Assembly (NCBI GenBank): GCA_963834015.1
Contig: CAWIAG010000004.1
Span: forward strand, 620,001 to 684,000
Direction: 5' to 3'
Origin: FEN-1297 sp963834015
Lineage (GTDB): Bacteria > Bacteroidota > Ignavibacteria > Ignavibacteriales > Ignavibacteriaceae
Length of the DNA: 64,000 bases
Below are positions 53,692 to 63,550 of this stretch, in pieces. The notes beneath the pieces were generated by a model. The model was given only the letters and a program-made list of their open reading frames with translations. It was not told the DNA's origin and searched no databases. Each line of letters opens with the position of its first letter. Position 1 is the stretch's first letter. Position numbers and translations under genes: made by a program.

Positions 53692-54492
53692 ATGTTAAAC
53701 AATCCTGTTAAAGAAGCATTCTCACGCCAGTCCGAAGTTTTCGACGAATTCGAAAATAAAAACAGTATATTAAAATGGATGCGTACAATTACCCGGAAAC
53801 ACATTTTAAGGCATCTAAAGAAAGGTGATAGAATTCTGGAGTTGAATTCGGGTACAGGACTTGATGCTGTTTATTTTGCCGGGAAAGGATTTAAAATACA
53901 TTGTACTGATATTTCCGAAGGAATGATGAAAAAGCTTGCGGCTAAAGTTCAAGACTTGGACTTAAGTGACAGGATTTCATATCAACTTCTCTCATTTAAT
54001 GATTTAGACAAATTAGAAATAAAAAAATTTGATTATATTTTCTCAAATTTCGGCGGGCTTAATTGTACGGATGATCTCATCGATGTATTTAAACATTTTA
54101 GTAATTTATTAACACCGGGTGGAAGGGTCACTCTTGTAATAATCCCCCCTGTCTGTCCCTGGGAATTAGCTTTGATGCTCAAAGGAAATTTTAAAACAGC
54201 GTTCAGAAGATTGAAAAAGGGTGGAATAATGGCTGATGTAGAAGGCATTAGATTCAAGACTTATTATTACAGCCTCGCAGAAACTGTCAAAGCTTTAGGC
54301 CCCGGGTTCAGGGTAATTGAAACACAGGGACTTGCTTCTATAAGTCCGCCTCCTTATATGATAAATTTCCCGGTCAGATTTCCAAATTTATATAAAACTT
54401 TAACTCGAATTGATGAAAACCTTTCACATTTATTTCCCTTTAACAGGTGGGCGGATCATTTTATATTAACTGTTGAATATAAGCCGCTTTAA
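53692..54492 (+). CDS. class I SAM-dependent methyltransferase
   Basis: 266 aa, cytoplasmic. The SAM-binding motif I is RILELNSGTGLDAVYFA at ~47-63, with motif II acidic Asp in HCTDISEGMM, and motif IV DYIFSNFGGLNC. The C-terminal part carries PPYMINFPVRFPNLYKTL, which may bind the substrate. The acceptor is unknown. A GT4 gene starts 5 bp after the stop, in a two-gene operon. Both face divergent from the membrane glycosyltransferase. Confidence 0.85.
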   Translation: MLNNPVKEAFSRQSEVFDEFENKNSILKWMRTITRKHILRHLKKGDRILELNSGTGLDAVYFAGKGFKIHCTDISEGMMKKLAAKVQDLDLSDRISYQLLSFNDLDKLEIKKFDYIFSNFGGLNCTDDLIDVFKHFSNLLTPGGRVTLVIIPPVCPWELALMLKGNFKTAFRRLKKGGIMADVEGIRFKTYYYSLAETVKALGPGFRVIETQGLASISPPPYMINFPVRFPNLYKTLTRIDENLSHLFPFNRWADHFILTVEYKPL

Positions 54493-54496
54493 TATT

Positions 54497-55549
54497 ATGC
54501 ATATTCTTGTAATAACACCCGGTTTCCCGGATAAAGAAAATGATACTGACTGCATTCCGCCTATGCAGGAATATTTTTATAAACTCACTGAGTTATATCC
54601 ATCAGTTAAAATCACTATAGTTTCTGTTCATTACCCGTATAAAAATTCTGTATATTCATGGAAAAGTGTAAAGATTTATTCCTGCGGGGGCAGAAGTGCG
54701 GGGCAGCCTCGGAGGATTTTTTATTGGATGCGTGCAATACATTATGCACGTAAGATCAATAAAGAAAACAAAATCGATATAATCCATTCTTTCTGGCTTT
54801 CGGAAGCAGCTTTAATCGGAACCTTTTTAAGTTTGTTGTTCAATGTCAGGCATATAAATACAATGATGGGACAGGATGTAAAGCGTGAAAATAAATATTT
54901 AAAATTATTGCCCCTGAACTATATTATAAAAGTTGCCGTTTCAGAATTTCAATCTAAAGTATTTTACCAATCCACAGAAAAAAATTCTGATTATATAATT
55001 CCCTGGGGATTAGAAAGTTTTAATCACTTTTATTATGAACGTAATATAGATTTAATAGGTGTGGGTGCATTAATCCCTGTTAAGAATTTTAAATTATTTA
55101 TTGAAATAATAGCAGAATTAAAGAAACATTTCCCGGCGGTAAATTGTTTATTAATTGGGGAAGGCATACAGAAACATGAGATTGAATTTCTTAGAGAAAA
55201 GAATAATTTGAAAAATAATATTTTCCTAACCGGGCATATTCCAAGGGAAGAAGTTTTAACTTATATGAAACGAAGCAAAATATTGCTGCACACGTCAGAT
55301 TTTGAATCCTTTTGCTATGTTATTGTTGAAGCCCTGGCATCAGGCTGTTATGTAGTTTGTAAAAATGTCGGGTGTGCTAAGGAGTTGGGCAAAATTACGA
55401 TAGCGAATAATTTTAGTGAATTTACTACAGCAGTATTAAACATTTTAAATAAAAATTCTGATTACAACCCGGAATTACTTTATCCTTTACGGGATACTGT
55501 ATCTTCTTACATGAATTTATATGAAAAAATAATTCCGCCCCATCCTTAA
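54497..55549 (+). CDS. GT4-family glycosyltransferase
   Basis: 350 aa from ATG 54497; an upstream in-frame start at 54473 lies inside the previous gene and gives an extension that does not fit the Rossmann start MHILVITPGFPD. N-terminal donor-independent half has SFWLSEAALIGTFL and NTMMGQDVKREN. The C-terminal half has GVGALIPVKNFKLF, LIGEGIQKHEIEFL and DFESFCYVIVEALASGC, the E-x7-E type nucleotide-sugar site. Acceptor unknown. Coupled with the methyltransferase 5 bp upstream. It converges on the amidohydrolase gene. Confidence 0.85.
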   Translation: MHILVITPGFPDKENDTDCIPPMQEYFYKLTELYPSVKITIVSVHYPYKNSVYSWKSVKIYSCGGRSAGQPRRIFYWMRAIHYARKINKENKIDIIHSFWLSEAALIGTFLSLLFNVRHINTMMGQDVKRENKYLKLLPLNYIIKVAVSEFQSKVFYQSTEKNSDYIIPWGLESFNHFYYERNIDLIGVGALIPVKNFKLFIEIIAELKKHFPAVNCLLIGEGIQKHEIEFLREKNNLKNNIFLTGHIPREEVLTYMKRSKILLHTSDFESFCYVIVEALASGCYVVCKNVGCAKELGKITIANNFSEFTTAVLNILNKNSDYNPELLYPLRDTVSSYMNLYEKIIPPHP

Positions 55550-55572
55550 AACAATGAACGGGCAGTTCCATG

Positions 55573-56736
55573 CTAAACCGGGTCAATGGGAAATTGATAT
55601 TGTGGTATATAATGGTGAACTGAGTTCATTATGTCCACAACACCTTTAATTATCAATTTATGTGCGGAGTTTATTGCAATCAAATCAAAATCATTTGTAT
55701 CAATTAACTTTATTCCCTGTGATAAATATTCGTCAATGAATACTATTTTCCCGCTTTTAATTATCAATAAAATATCCTCGGGAGTTGTACCGTAAAAGCT
55801 GTCCCATTCATTTTTATATTTCATTTTACATATAACTATGTCTGCAGTCTGGTTGGATGAAATAGATCCTCTGGATTTTATTTTCCAAACATCCGAGGCT
55901 TTATTTGTGATGCTTTCGAAAAGTTCTTTGTCATTCAGATAATTAAATTCTCTCGCTGATCTTAACTGGTTCCATAAATTCCAATTTGCGCTTACTGAGG
56001 AATCAGTCCCGAATAAAATTGTTGTGTTTGATTTAAGTTCGGAAATATTTGCTGTTTTATTGTAAAGATATATATTTGAATCAGGGCACCAGACCAGCGC
56101 TCTTAATTTACTGCATTGTCTTTTATCTAATGATATGCCGTGTACGCCGATTATTTCTTTACTGAAATAATTCCATTTAAGCAGGCAGTCAATTTCCATG
56201 TGAGATTTAGAGTTTATCCCTTCGCCGATATGAATTACAAATGGTTTCCCGTTAAATTCTGCATTTAATTTTAGCTTCCAGTTTTTTTCCGTCCGGATCG
56301 AATGAAGATAATTGTAATCAGTCAGAATATCAGGTAAATTATTGTAGTATAATACTTCTCCATTTCCATGATGCGCGACTGTTGTTATGCCGCAAATCAG
56401 GTTTTTATAAAGTCCCCACTTAAACCTTACATCATAGGGGATCATTTTAATATTTTCAATCTGTCCCTTATTGTTTTTATGGATGTCTTCACCCCATTCG
56501 ATATAATCGTTATATATTTTATTCCGGAGTTGAGGGAATAAGTTGAATTCAAGATGATCGTGCGAATTGATTAACCCAGGAAAGCATATTGCTTCTGTAA
56601 GATCAATTATAATATCTTTGTACTCACCTGCTTTTTTAAGTTCCATTGGCCTTACGGCTGCAATTCCGGATCCGGTTATTTCAATTTGAGAAGGGTTGCC
56701 GTTATTGTTAATAATATGAACATTATTTATCAGCAT
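55573..56736 (-). CDS. metal-dependent amidohydrolase (TRZ/ATZ, MTA/SAH deaminase-like)
   Basis: 387 aa. The composite beta-sandwich plus TIM barrel is shown by an N-terminal strand region and PGLINSHDHLEFN with metal ligands His59 and His61. VIHIGEGINSKS and IIGVHGISLD provide later His residues, and FGTDSSVSANWN the catalytic Asp. Such enzymes deaminate or hydrolyse N-containing rings. The start overlaps the methyltransferase gene end by 14 bp, so the two are co-translated. Substrate unknown; the surrounding SAM-dependent genes make a role in processing a modified nucleoside or pterin-like compound possible. Confidence 0.82.
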   Translation of the reverse strand: MLINNVHIINNNGNPSQIEITGSGIAAVRPMELKKAGEYKDIIIDLTEAICFPGLINSHDHLEFNLFPQLRNKIYNDYIEWGEDIHKNNKGQIENIKMIPYDVRFKWGLYKNLICGITTVAHHGNGEVLYYNNLPDILTDYNYLHSIRTEKNWKLKLNAEFNGKPFVIHIGEGINSKSHMEIDCLLKWNYFSKEIIGVHGISLDKRQCSKLRALVWCPDSNIYLYNKTANISELKSNTTILFGTDSSVSANWNLWNQLRSAREFNYLNDKELFESITNKASDVWKIKSRGSISSNQTADIVICKMKYKNEWDSFYGTTPEDILLIIKSGKIVFIDEYLSQGIKLIDTNDFDLIAINSAHKLIIKGVVDIMNSVHHYIPQYQFPIDPV

Positions 56737-57481
56737 TCTGCCTACTCAATAATATTCCATAAATAAACGGGGCTCCCTTGAATTTTTCATAAATATGAAT
56801 AGCGTTATTCATTTCATAAAAATGTTTAACATCAGGTTGGATCTTCTTTTCAATTAAATTAACCGTTTTAAATCCTAATGATGATAGCTGATTTTCGATA
56901 TCACTAATCTCGTGGATAGTATTTTTTATAGTTATATAAGCATCCTTATTTCTAAACGTTCTCAACCCGCCGGCGGCAAGTAATTCCGGGTGAAAATCAG
57001 TAATAATAATACTTGCTGAATTTTTTAATACCCTGTCCCATTCACTGAAAACGCTTTTAATTTTTTTTATATGCGCTATTACAAGAGTTGAAATAATAAT
57101 ATCTACGAATTTATTATCAGGAAAAGGTAGTTTATCGTTTTTAATAACATGCGTTTCAGCATTGCCATATTTTGAATTCAATTTGTCCAGCATTTGTACA
57201 GATATATCGCAGCCTATAAGCTTTTCAGGCTCATATTCTAATAATTTTTGCCAATTTCTTCCAGTTCCGCAGCCGTAATCAAGTATCACTTTTTGTTTTA
57301 AATTTATTTTATAAATTAGGTCGGTTAGAATAATCTTATCATAATAAAATATAAGGTTATTTGGCTGGTTGTCATAATTTTCAGCCCAGATATCATAAGC
57401 TGTTTCAGCCGGTAGAATATTATTGAAATATGATTTAATCTTTCCGGGCAGATAGTTATTCAATTTGTCTGGTAATTTCAC
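56723..57481 (-). CDS. class I SAM-dependent methyltransferase
   Basis: 252 aa, soluble. Motif I VILDYGCGTGRNWQKLLE at ~65-82, motif II GCDISVQMLDKLNSKY, motif IV VDIIISTLVIAHIKKI, and SAHDIITDFHP-type sheet (IITDFHPELLAAGG). This resembles UbiE/BioC-like small-molecule methyltransferases. It precedes the amidohydrolase with a 14-bp overlap. N-terminal ~25 residues are amphipathic. Substrate unknown. Confidence 0.85.
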   Translation of the reverse strand: MKLPDKLNNYLPGKIKSYFNNILPAETAYDIWAENYDNQPNNLIFYYDKIILTDLIYKINLKQKVILDYGCGTGRNWQKLLEYEPEKLIGCDISVQMLDKLNSKYGNAETHVIKNDKLPFPDNKFVDIIISTLVIAHIKKIKSVFSEWDRVLKNSASIIITDFHPELLAAGGLRTFRNKDAYITIKNTIHEISDIENQLSSLGFKTVNLIEKKIQPDVKHFYEMNNAIHIYEKFKGAPFIYGILLSRQNADK

Positions 57482-57613
57482 TATTAGAAACTTATTATTT
57501 AATAGATGAAGATAATTAATAAAAAATAATCAAATATTATGGCTTCCTGTCACTAATTGTTGCGATCTGGTTCTGATATGTGATTAGCAAAATATATTAA
57601 TTGAACTGCTCTA

Positions 57614-59125
57614 ATGAATAATATAATATTTTTTAATCCCCAGACCTCAAAATATAATCATAGGGTCCCCTTATCGATTCTTCAGATTGCCGCTTCAATT
57701 CATGGTAAGTATGGTTACGTAATCGTTGATGGCAATCTGGAAACCGATCCTTTGGCTAAAATTGAAGAACATATTAATACCGGTGAATTTAGGTATTATG
57801 CGTCTACAGTAATGCCGGGGCCTCAGCTTAAACAGGCGATTCCTTTTACAAAAAAAATAAAGCTTAAACATCCCGAAATTATTACTATTTGGGGAGGGTA
57901 TTTCGCTTCGAACCAGTACAAATGTTCCATAAATTCTGGTTATATCGATTTTATAATTTCAGGGCCGGGCGACAATTCTTTCCCTCAACTTATAGATGCA
58001 ATTGAAAAAAATCATCCCTATAATGAAATTGAAAATCTAATATACCGCGATCAAAATAATATATTTAAAACAAAAAAAGCGGAGATTCCTGATCAGGATA
58101 CACTTCCTGCCCTTCCTTATGAAACCTTAAGCAAATTTTATCCTTTAGAACATTATATAGGGAAAACATTTTTTGGTTCAAAAACTTTTGCATATCACTC
58201 AAGTATGGGCTGCCCGTTTACCTGTGCCTTTTGCGCTATAGTGCCCATTTACAGCGCAAGATGGAAAGCTAAATCTGCACAGAATATTTATAAAGATATA
58301 AAAGAATTAAAAATTAAATACGGTATCAATGCGATTGAGTTTTTCGATAATAATTTTTTCGTATCTGAAACAAGGGTAATCGAATTTTCGAACCTGATGC
58401 TTGGTGAAGACATACATTGGTGGGGAGAAAGCAGGATCGACACAATGAATAAATACAGCGATCAAACGTTGGCCCTTATGCGGGATGCAGGCTGCAAAAT
58501 GATTTTTTTCGGAGCCGAAAGCGGTAATGATAAAATATTAACAAAAATTGATAAAGGCGGAACTCAATCGGGACAATTGATTAAGAACTTTGCAGCAAGA
58601 ATAAAAAAATTTGATATTATTCCGGAGTATTCATTTATTCTTGGATTCCCGGCAGAAACTCCAAAGCAGGTGATGGAACAGATAAATTATGATATAAATT
58701 TTATAAAAGAAATAAAGGAGATTAATCCGTCAACTGAAATTATAATTTATATTTTCAGCCCGGTACCCACAGAAAGTTCGGAATTGCTGAATGAATCTAT
58801 AGAGCATGGATTTTCTTATCCGCAAACGCTTGAAGAATGGCTTAATCCGGAATGGGAAAATTTTGATACGCACAGGAATCCGTTAACACCCTGGCTAACC
58901 CCGGCCATGGTAGAGAAGATTCATAATTTTGAAACCGTTTTGAACGGTTATTCACCTACGGTATCTGATTTTAAACTTTCTTTACTTCAGCGTAAAATTA
59001 TAAAAGGAGTTTCAACATTAAGATACAAAAAAAATATTTTCTCATTTCCCTACGAAATCAAAGCTCTTCAAAAATATTGGCTTAAATACAGGCAGCCGGA
59101 ATTTGAAGGATTTTATAAAGAGTAA
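57614..59125 (+). CDS. B12-binding-domain radical SAM enzyme
   Basis: 503 aa. N-terminal ~150 residues are a cobalamin-binding Rossmann domain (IIFFNPQTSKYNHRVPLSI, IWGGYFASNQYK, DFIISGPGDNSFPQLI) typical of BchE-like enzymes, though it lacks the usual DxHxxG lower-ligand motif, so B12 may bind base-off or not at all. The 4Fe-4S cluster site is C200PFTCAFC207. ESRIDTMNKYSD and FFGAESGNDKIL complete the barrel. It could perform methylation, ring closure or other radical chemistry. The C-terminal ~100 residues are unusual for the family. It is divergent from the methyltransferase/amidohydrolase pair with a 132-bp shared promoter region. Confidence 0.85.
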   Translation: MNNIIFFNPQTSKYNHRVPLSILQIAASIHGKYGYVIVDGNLETDPLAKIEEHINTGEFRYYASTVMPGPQLKQAIPFTKKIKLKHPEIITIWGGYFASNQYKCSINSGYIDFIISGPGDNSFPQLIDAIEKNHPYNEIENLIYRDQNNIFKTKKAEIPDQDTLPALPYETLSKFYPLEHYIGKTFFGSKTFAYHSSMGCPFTCAFCAIVPIYSARWKAKSAQNIYKDIKELKIKYGINAIEFFDNNFFVSETRVIEFSNLMLGEDIHWWGESRIDTMNKYSDQTLALMRDAGCKMIFFGAESGNDKILTKIDKGGTQSGQLIKNFAARIKKFDIIPEYSFILGFPAETPKQVMEQINYDINFIKEIKEINPSTEIIIYIFSPVPTESSELLNESIEHGFSYPQTLEEWLNPEWENFDTHRNPLTPWLTPAMVEKIHNFETVLNGYSPTVSDFKLSLLQRKIIKGVSTLRYKKNIFSFPYEIKALQKYWLKYRQPEFEGFYKE

Positions 59126-59191
59126 TAATATCAATTTTAAGTACAAACATTTTAGCAATCAATAAAATAGATGATTAATTATATTAATATA

Positions 59192-62100
59192 TTACTCTGT
59201 ATCAGTTTCTATGGTGATGCTGTTTCTCCCCATAGCTTCCAGCTCTTCTAATTTCTTTTTACCAAAAGCAAACCTCGTTATCGCTGTAAATAATACAGGA
59301 ACAATAAAAATTGCAAGTAATGTTGCTGCAAGCATGCCGCCGAGTACTGTCCAGCCTATAGTAGATCTTGCCTGGGCGCCGGCGCCTGTGGCAAACGCTA
59401 ATGGGGATACACCGAATATAAATGCTAAAGACGTCATTAGTATGGGTCGAAGACGCAATTTAACTGCCGCTATTGTAGCTTCAATTAACGGGATACCTCT
59501 TTCTACCCTGTCCTTTGCAAATTCAACAATCAGGATAGCATTCTTGGCCGACAAGCCTATAAGTGCTATTAAACCTATTTGCGCATAAACGTTGTCGCTA
59601 AGGCGTGGTATAAAAGTCAGAGTTAAAATAGCTCCAAATGCACCGATTGGGACGGCTAATAATACTGAAAATGGTACCGACCAGCTTTCATAAAGTGCAG
59701 TTAAAAATAAAAATACAAATATGATTGATAATGCAAATATAGTCAGGGTGCTGTTTCCGGCATTTATTTCTTCCCTGCTTAACCCGGAATATTCATATCC
59801 ATACCCTGAAGGCAATACGCTTGCTGCAACTTTATCCAATGCCTCAATAGCCTGGCCGCTGCTGTATCCCGGCGCGGCGCCGCCGTCTATTTCTGCCGAA
59901 CGGAAAAGATTATAATGAGATATCATCGGGGCGTTTTCCGTTATTTTGTAATTAACCAAAGTGCTTAACGGAACCATTTGCCCTGTCGAATTTTTAACAT
60001 AGTATCTGAGAAAATCCTGTATTTTTTTCCTATAACCCGTATCTGCCTGGGCAACAACATGGAAATTTCTGCCGTATATAGTAAAGTCATTTACATAACT
60101 ACTGCCAAGAAATGTCTGAATAGTATTGAATACATCCGGTATTGAAACTCCGAGTTTCTCACATTTTTCCCTGTCAATAGTTACATCATATCCCGGAGTA
60201 TGCGCCGAAAAGAATGTAAATACCCGGCTTAATTCAGGGCGTTGGTTTGCGGCCGCAACAAATGATCTTACAACACTTTCAAATTGTTTTACATTGTCCG
60301 TGCTTTCACGCTGTTCCAATTGAAAAGTAAAACCGCCGGTGGCGCCTAAACCGGGAATTGCAGGAGGAGAAATTACTACTACATTAGCATCTTTGATAGT
60401 GGATAATTTCCTTTGCAGGGAAGCAATCATGGAAGTTAATTGTAGAGATTTATCCGTCCTTTGATCCCATTGTTTTAGCTGAACGAAAATAGTTCCGCTA
60501 TTTGATTTTGTTGCAAATGTAACAACATTTAAACCTCCAAGAGCAGCATAATGCGCTATACCCGGTGTTTGCTTTAGTATGGACATCATATTCTTTAGCG
60601 CATCCAAACTTCTTGTGGTAGATGCAGCTTCGGGCAATTCAAATGTAACATATAACCTGCCTTCATCTTCGGTGGGGATAAATCCTGTTGGTTTGGTTTT
60701 AAACAGCAAGATAGTTCCAAAGTAGAAAAATATTAATATTATGATGAAATACGGAGTTGCCTTTATACACTTTCTTACCCCAAGGCTATATGTATTAGTT
60801 GTTTTTTTAAACCAAATATTAAATTTTGTAAAGAACCGGTTTATACCTTTATTTTCTTTCCCGGGGATAGTTGGTTTTAACATAAGTGAGCATAATGCGG
60901 GAGTTAAAGACAGCGCCACAAAAGCAGAAATTAATACGGATACTGCAATTGTTATTGCAAACTGCTGATATAATTTACCAACTATTCCGGGTATGAAACC
61001 TACAGGGACAAATACCGCGGCAAGTATTAGCGCTATTGCTACAACCGGCCCGGAAATATCGCTTAGAGCTTTTGAAGTTGCTTCCACCGGGGAAAGCTTC
61101 TCTTCGTCAATATAATGCTGCACTCCCTCCACGACGATGATAGCATCGTCCACCACAATACCAATGGCTAAAACAAACCCGAACATAGTCAGTGTATTAA
61201 TTGTAAAGTGCAGAGGGATGAAAAAAGCAAAAGTCCCGATTATTGAAACAGGTATAGCAAGCACCGGAATCAAAGTAGCACGCCAACTTTGAAGGAATAA
61301 AAATACAACAAGAACAACAAGCCCTAAAGCCTCAATAAGTGTAGTTACTACTTCATTTATAGATACTTTGACAACAGAGACAGCTTCAAACGGAACTACA
61401 TAGTCAACATCTTTTGGGAATGATTTTTTTAATTCATCCATTCTTTTATAAATACCGGTTGCAACATCTAGAGCATTACTGCCCGGTGCCTGAAAAATCA
61501 ATAAATAGGATGCCTTTTTACCATCTACAAAAGAATTATTTGAGTAACTGAATTTACCAAGCTGAACTCTTGCTATATCTTTTAAGTGGACAGCAGAACC
61601 TTGCTTCAGATTTTCACGTATAATAATATCACCGAATTCTTTTTCTGAACTCAATCGGCTGTTTGTAAGTACAGTGTATTCGAAAGCTTGTGAATTATTT
61701 TGTGGTGGAGCACCAATCGAACCGGCAGCAATTTGTATATTTTGCCCGGCTAATGCATTAGTTACATCATCAACCGTCAGGTTTAACTGGGCAAGTTTAT
61801 CCGGTTGAAGCCAGATACGCATACTAAAATCATCGGCCCGTGTAAATATATCTCCAACTCCGTTAACCCTAAGTAATGCATCCCTTATAAAGATATTTGT
61901 GTAATTGTCAAGAAATGTAATTCCGTGAGTTGCGTTTGGAGAGTAGATGGCAACAAGCATTAAAATACTCGGAGTTCGTTTCCTTGTTGTTAAACCCAGG
62001 CGTTTTACTACATCCGGTAATTGTGGCGTTGCAATCCCAACCCTGTTCTGAATATCAAGGGCAGCTATATCAGGATCGGTTCCTACATTTAATGTAACAT

Positions 62101-62374
62101 TGATTGTTGATCTGCCATCACTTGTACTGTTGCTCTGCATATAAGCCATACCAGGTGTTCCGTTTACCTGTGATTCGATTGGAGTTGTAACCGTCTGTTC
62201 AACAGTAAGAGCGTCAGCTCCGTTAAATAATCCTGTTATTTGTACCGTTGGTGGAGTAATATCGGGATATTGGCTTATGGGTAAGCTGAAAATAGCTATT
62301 AAACCCACTACTACAATTATTATTGATATAACAATAGCAGTTATCGGTCTTTTTATGAATGTATTTGCAATCAT
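59192..62374 (-). CDS. RND efflux transporter, HAE1 (AcrB-like)
   Basis: 1060 aa inner-membrane pump with 12 helices and two large periplasmic loops. Starts FIKRPITAIVISIIIVVVGL with the usual PISQYPDITPPTV. Proton relay: LAIGIVVDDAIIVVEGV in helix 4 and SAKNAILIVEFAKD (with Lys) in helix 10. Porter-domain marks QNRVGIATPQLPDVV and GFIPTEDEGRLYV are also present. It works with the adaptor and TolC-like proteins encoded upstream. Expected to export drugs or other amphipathic compounds. Last gene of the operon in this window. Confidence 0.95.
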   Translation of the reverse strand: MIANTFIKRPITAIVISIIIVVVGLIAIFSLPISQYPDITPPTVQITGLFNGADALTVEQTVTTPIESQVNGTPGMAYMQSNSTSDGRSTINVTLNVGTDPDIAALDIQNRVGIATPQLPDVVKRLGLTTRKRTPSILMLVAIYSPNATHGITFLDNYTNIFIRDALLRVNGVGDIFTRADDFSMRIWLQPDKLAQLNLTVDDVTNALAGQNIQIAAGSIGAPPQNNSQAFEYTVLTNSRLSSEKEFGDIIIRENLKQGSAVHLKDIARVQLGKFSYSNNSFVDGKKASYLLIFQAPGSNALDVATGIYKRMDELKKSFPKDVDYVVPFEAVSVVKVSINEVVTTLIEALGLVVLVVFLFLQSWRATLIPVLAIPVSIIGTFAFFIPLHFTINTLTMFGFVLAIGIVVDDAIIVVEGVQHYIDEEKLSPVEATSKALSDISGPVVAIALILAAVFVPVGFIPGIVGKLYQQFAITIAVSVLISAFVALSLTPALCSLMLKPTIPGKENKGINRFFTKFNIWFKKTTNTYSLGVRKCIKATPYFIIILIFFYFGTILLFKTKPTGFIPTEDEGRLYVTFELPEAASTTRSLDALKNMMSILKQTPGIAHYAALGGLNVVTFATKSNSGTIFVQLKQWDQRTDKSLQLTSMIASLQRKLSTIKDANVVVISPPAIPGLGATGGFTFQLEQRESTDNVKQFESVVRSFVAAANQRPELSRVFTFFSAHTPGYDVTIDREKCEKLGVSIPDVFNTIQTFLGSSYVNDFTIYGRNFHVVAQADTGYRKKIQDFLRYYVKNSTGQMVPLSTLVNYKITENAPMISHYNLFRSAEIDGGAAPGYSSGQAIEALDKVAASVLPSGYGYEYSGLSREEINAGNSTLTIFALSIIFVFLFLTALYESWSVPFSVLLAVPIGAFGAILTLTFIPRLSDNVYAQIGLIALIGLSAKNAILIVEFAKDRVERGIPLIEATIAAVKLRLRPILMTSLAFIFGVSPLAFATGAGAQARSTIGWTVLGGMLAATLLAIFIVPVLFTAITRFAFGKKKLEELEAMGRNSITIETDTE

Positions 62375-62393
62375 TATTTATCCAGTCTGAGTA

Positions 62394-63530
62394 TTATTTA
62401 CCGGGTACGGCCTGAGTGACAGGTTTAGAATGTGAAGACGCTATTACGACCAGTGCATTATCATGTAATTTTTGTATACCTTCGGTTGCTATCACCTCGC
62501 CTGGTTTTAATCCGCTCTTAACTATTACCATATCATTTATTTGTTCGCCCAGAATTAAGTTAGTTTGAATGGCTTTATTCCCATTTATAACAAATACAAA
62601 ATATTCTCCCATCTGCTCCGTTACTGCTTTATATGGAATCACAATACTGCTAGAATCATTATTATTGAGGACACGGACATCGCACGTAAGTCCTGGTTTT
62701 AATAAATAATTGGAATTCGGAAATATTAATCGAGTTACTAAAGTTCCTGTCTGAGGATCAACTGATCTGTCTAACAGGCTCAGGTGCCCGGGATATGGGT
62801 ATATTGTCTGGTCGGGAAGAATAATAGTAAATGTTGAATCTCCGGCACCTGATTTCTTATTTAATAATTTGGTAAACATATTAATAAGTTTTTCATCAAT
62901 ACTAAAGTCTACAGCAATAGGATTATCGGAAGATATTGTATTTAATAATGTTTGTCCTGCAGTCACTGCCGATCCCAATTTTACCTGTGAGATGCCGATA
63001 GTTCCGTTGTATGCTGCATAAATGACTGAATTGCGCAGATTTGTTTGTACGGCATTAACATTACTTTCAGCCGCGGCCACCTGCATTTTTGCGGATTCTA
63101 AATCTGCTTCCGAGTGTTCAAGCACCTGCCTGGCAATAGCATCGTCTTTTGCCAGATCGTTATACCTGTCGGCATCCTGCCGGGCTTTAACAAGATTAGC
63201 TTTAGCAACATTAAGATCAGCTACAGCCTGCTCATATGCGGCTTTGTATTGCTGCTGGTCAATACCATAAAGTCTTGCACCTTTATTTACATGCTGTCCG
63301 TCGGTAAAGTATATATCCGTTAAGTAACCCGATACTTCAGGCCTGATTTCAACCTGGTTTAAAGATGTTACACTTCCGGGATAAGTATCGTAATAAACGG
63401 CTTTCTCCGATCGAACAGTGAATACATCAATGGGAGTAGCCGGTAATTTTGGTGGTCTATTGTTGCTGCATGAGGAAATTACAATCATTATTGTTAATGC
63501 AACTCCCGTTAAATATATATTATTTTTCAT
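62394..63530 (-). CDS. RND efflux periplasmic adaptor (MFP, AcrA-like)
   Basis: 378 aa lipoprotein: signal VISSCSNN with Cys21 as anchor. Lipoyl halves EVSGYLTDIYFTDGQHVNKG (~68-87) and YAAYNGTIGISQVKLGSAV (~172-190) enclose an alpha hairpin (YEQAVADLNVAKANLVKARQ). The beta-barrel domain contains GTLVTRLIFPNSNYLLKPG. It is placed 19 bp before the pump gene and after the TolC-like gene, the standard order. Confidence 0.93.
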   Translation of the reverse strand: MKNNIYLTGVALTIMIVISSCSNNRPPKLPATPIDVFTVRSEKAVYYDTYPGSVTSLNQVEIRPEVSGYLTDIYFTDGQHVNKGARLYGIDQQQYKAAYEQAVADLNVAKANLVKARQDADRYNDLAKDDAIARQVLEHSEADLESAKMQVAAAESNVNAVQTNLRNSVIYAAYNGTIGISQVKLGSAVTAGQTLLNTISSDNPIAVDFSIDEKLINMFTKLLNKKSGAGDSTFTIILPDQTIYPYPGHLSLLDRSVDPQTGTLVTRLIFPNSNYLLKPGLTCDVRVLNNNDSSSIVIPYKAVTEQMGEYFVFVINGNKAIQTNLILGEQINDMVIVKSGLKPGEVIATEGIQKLHDNALVVIASSHSKPVTQAVPGK

Positions 63531-63550
63531 AATTTTAACAATTTAATTTC

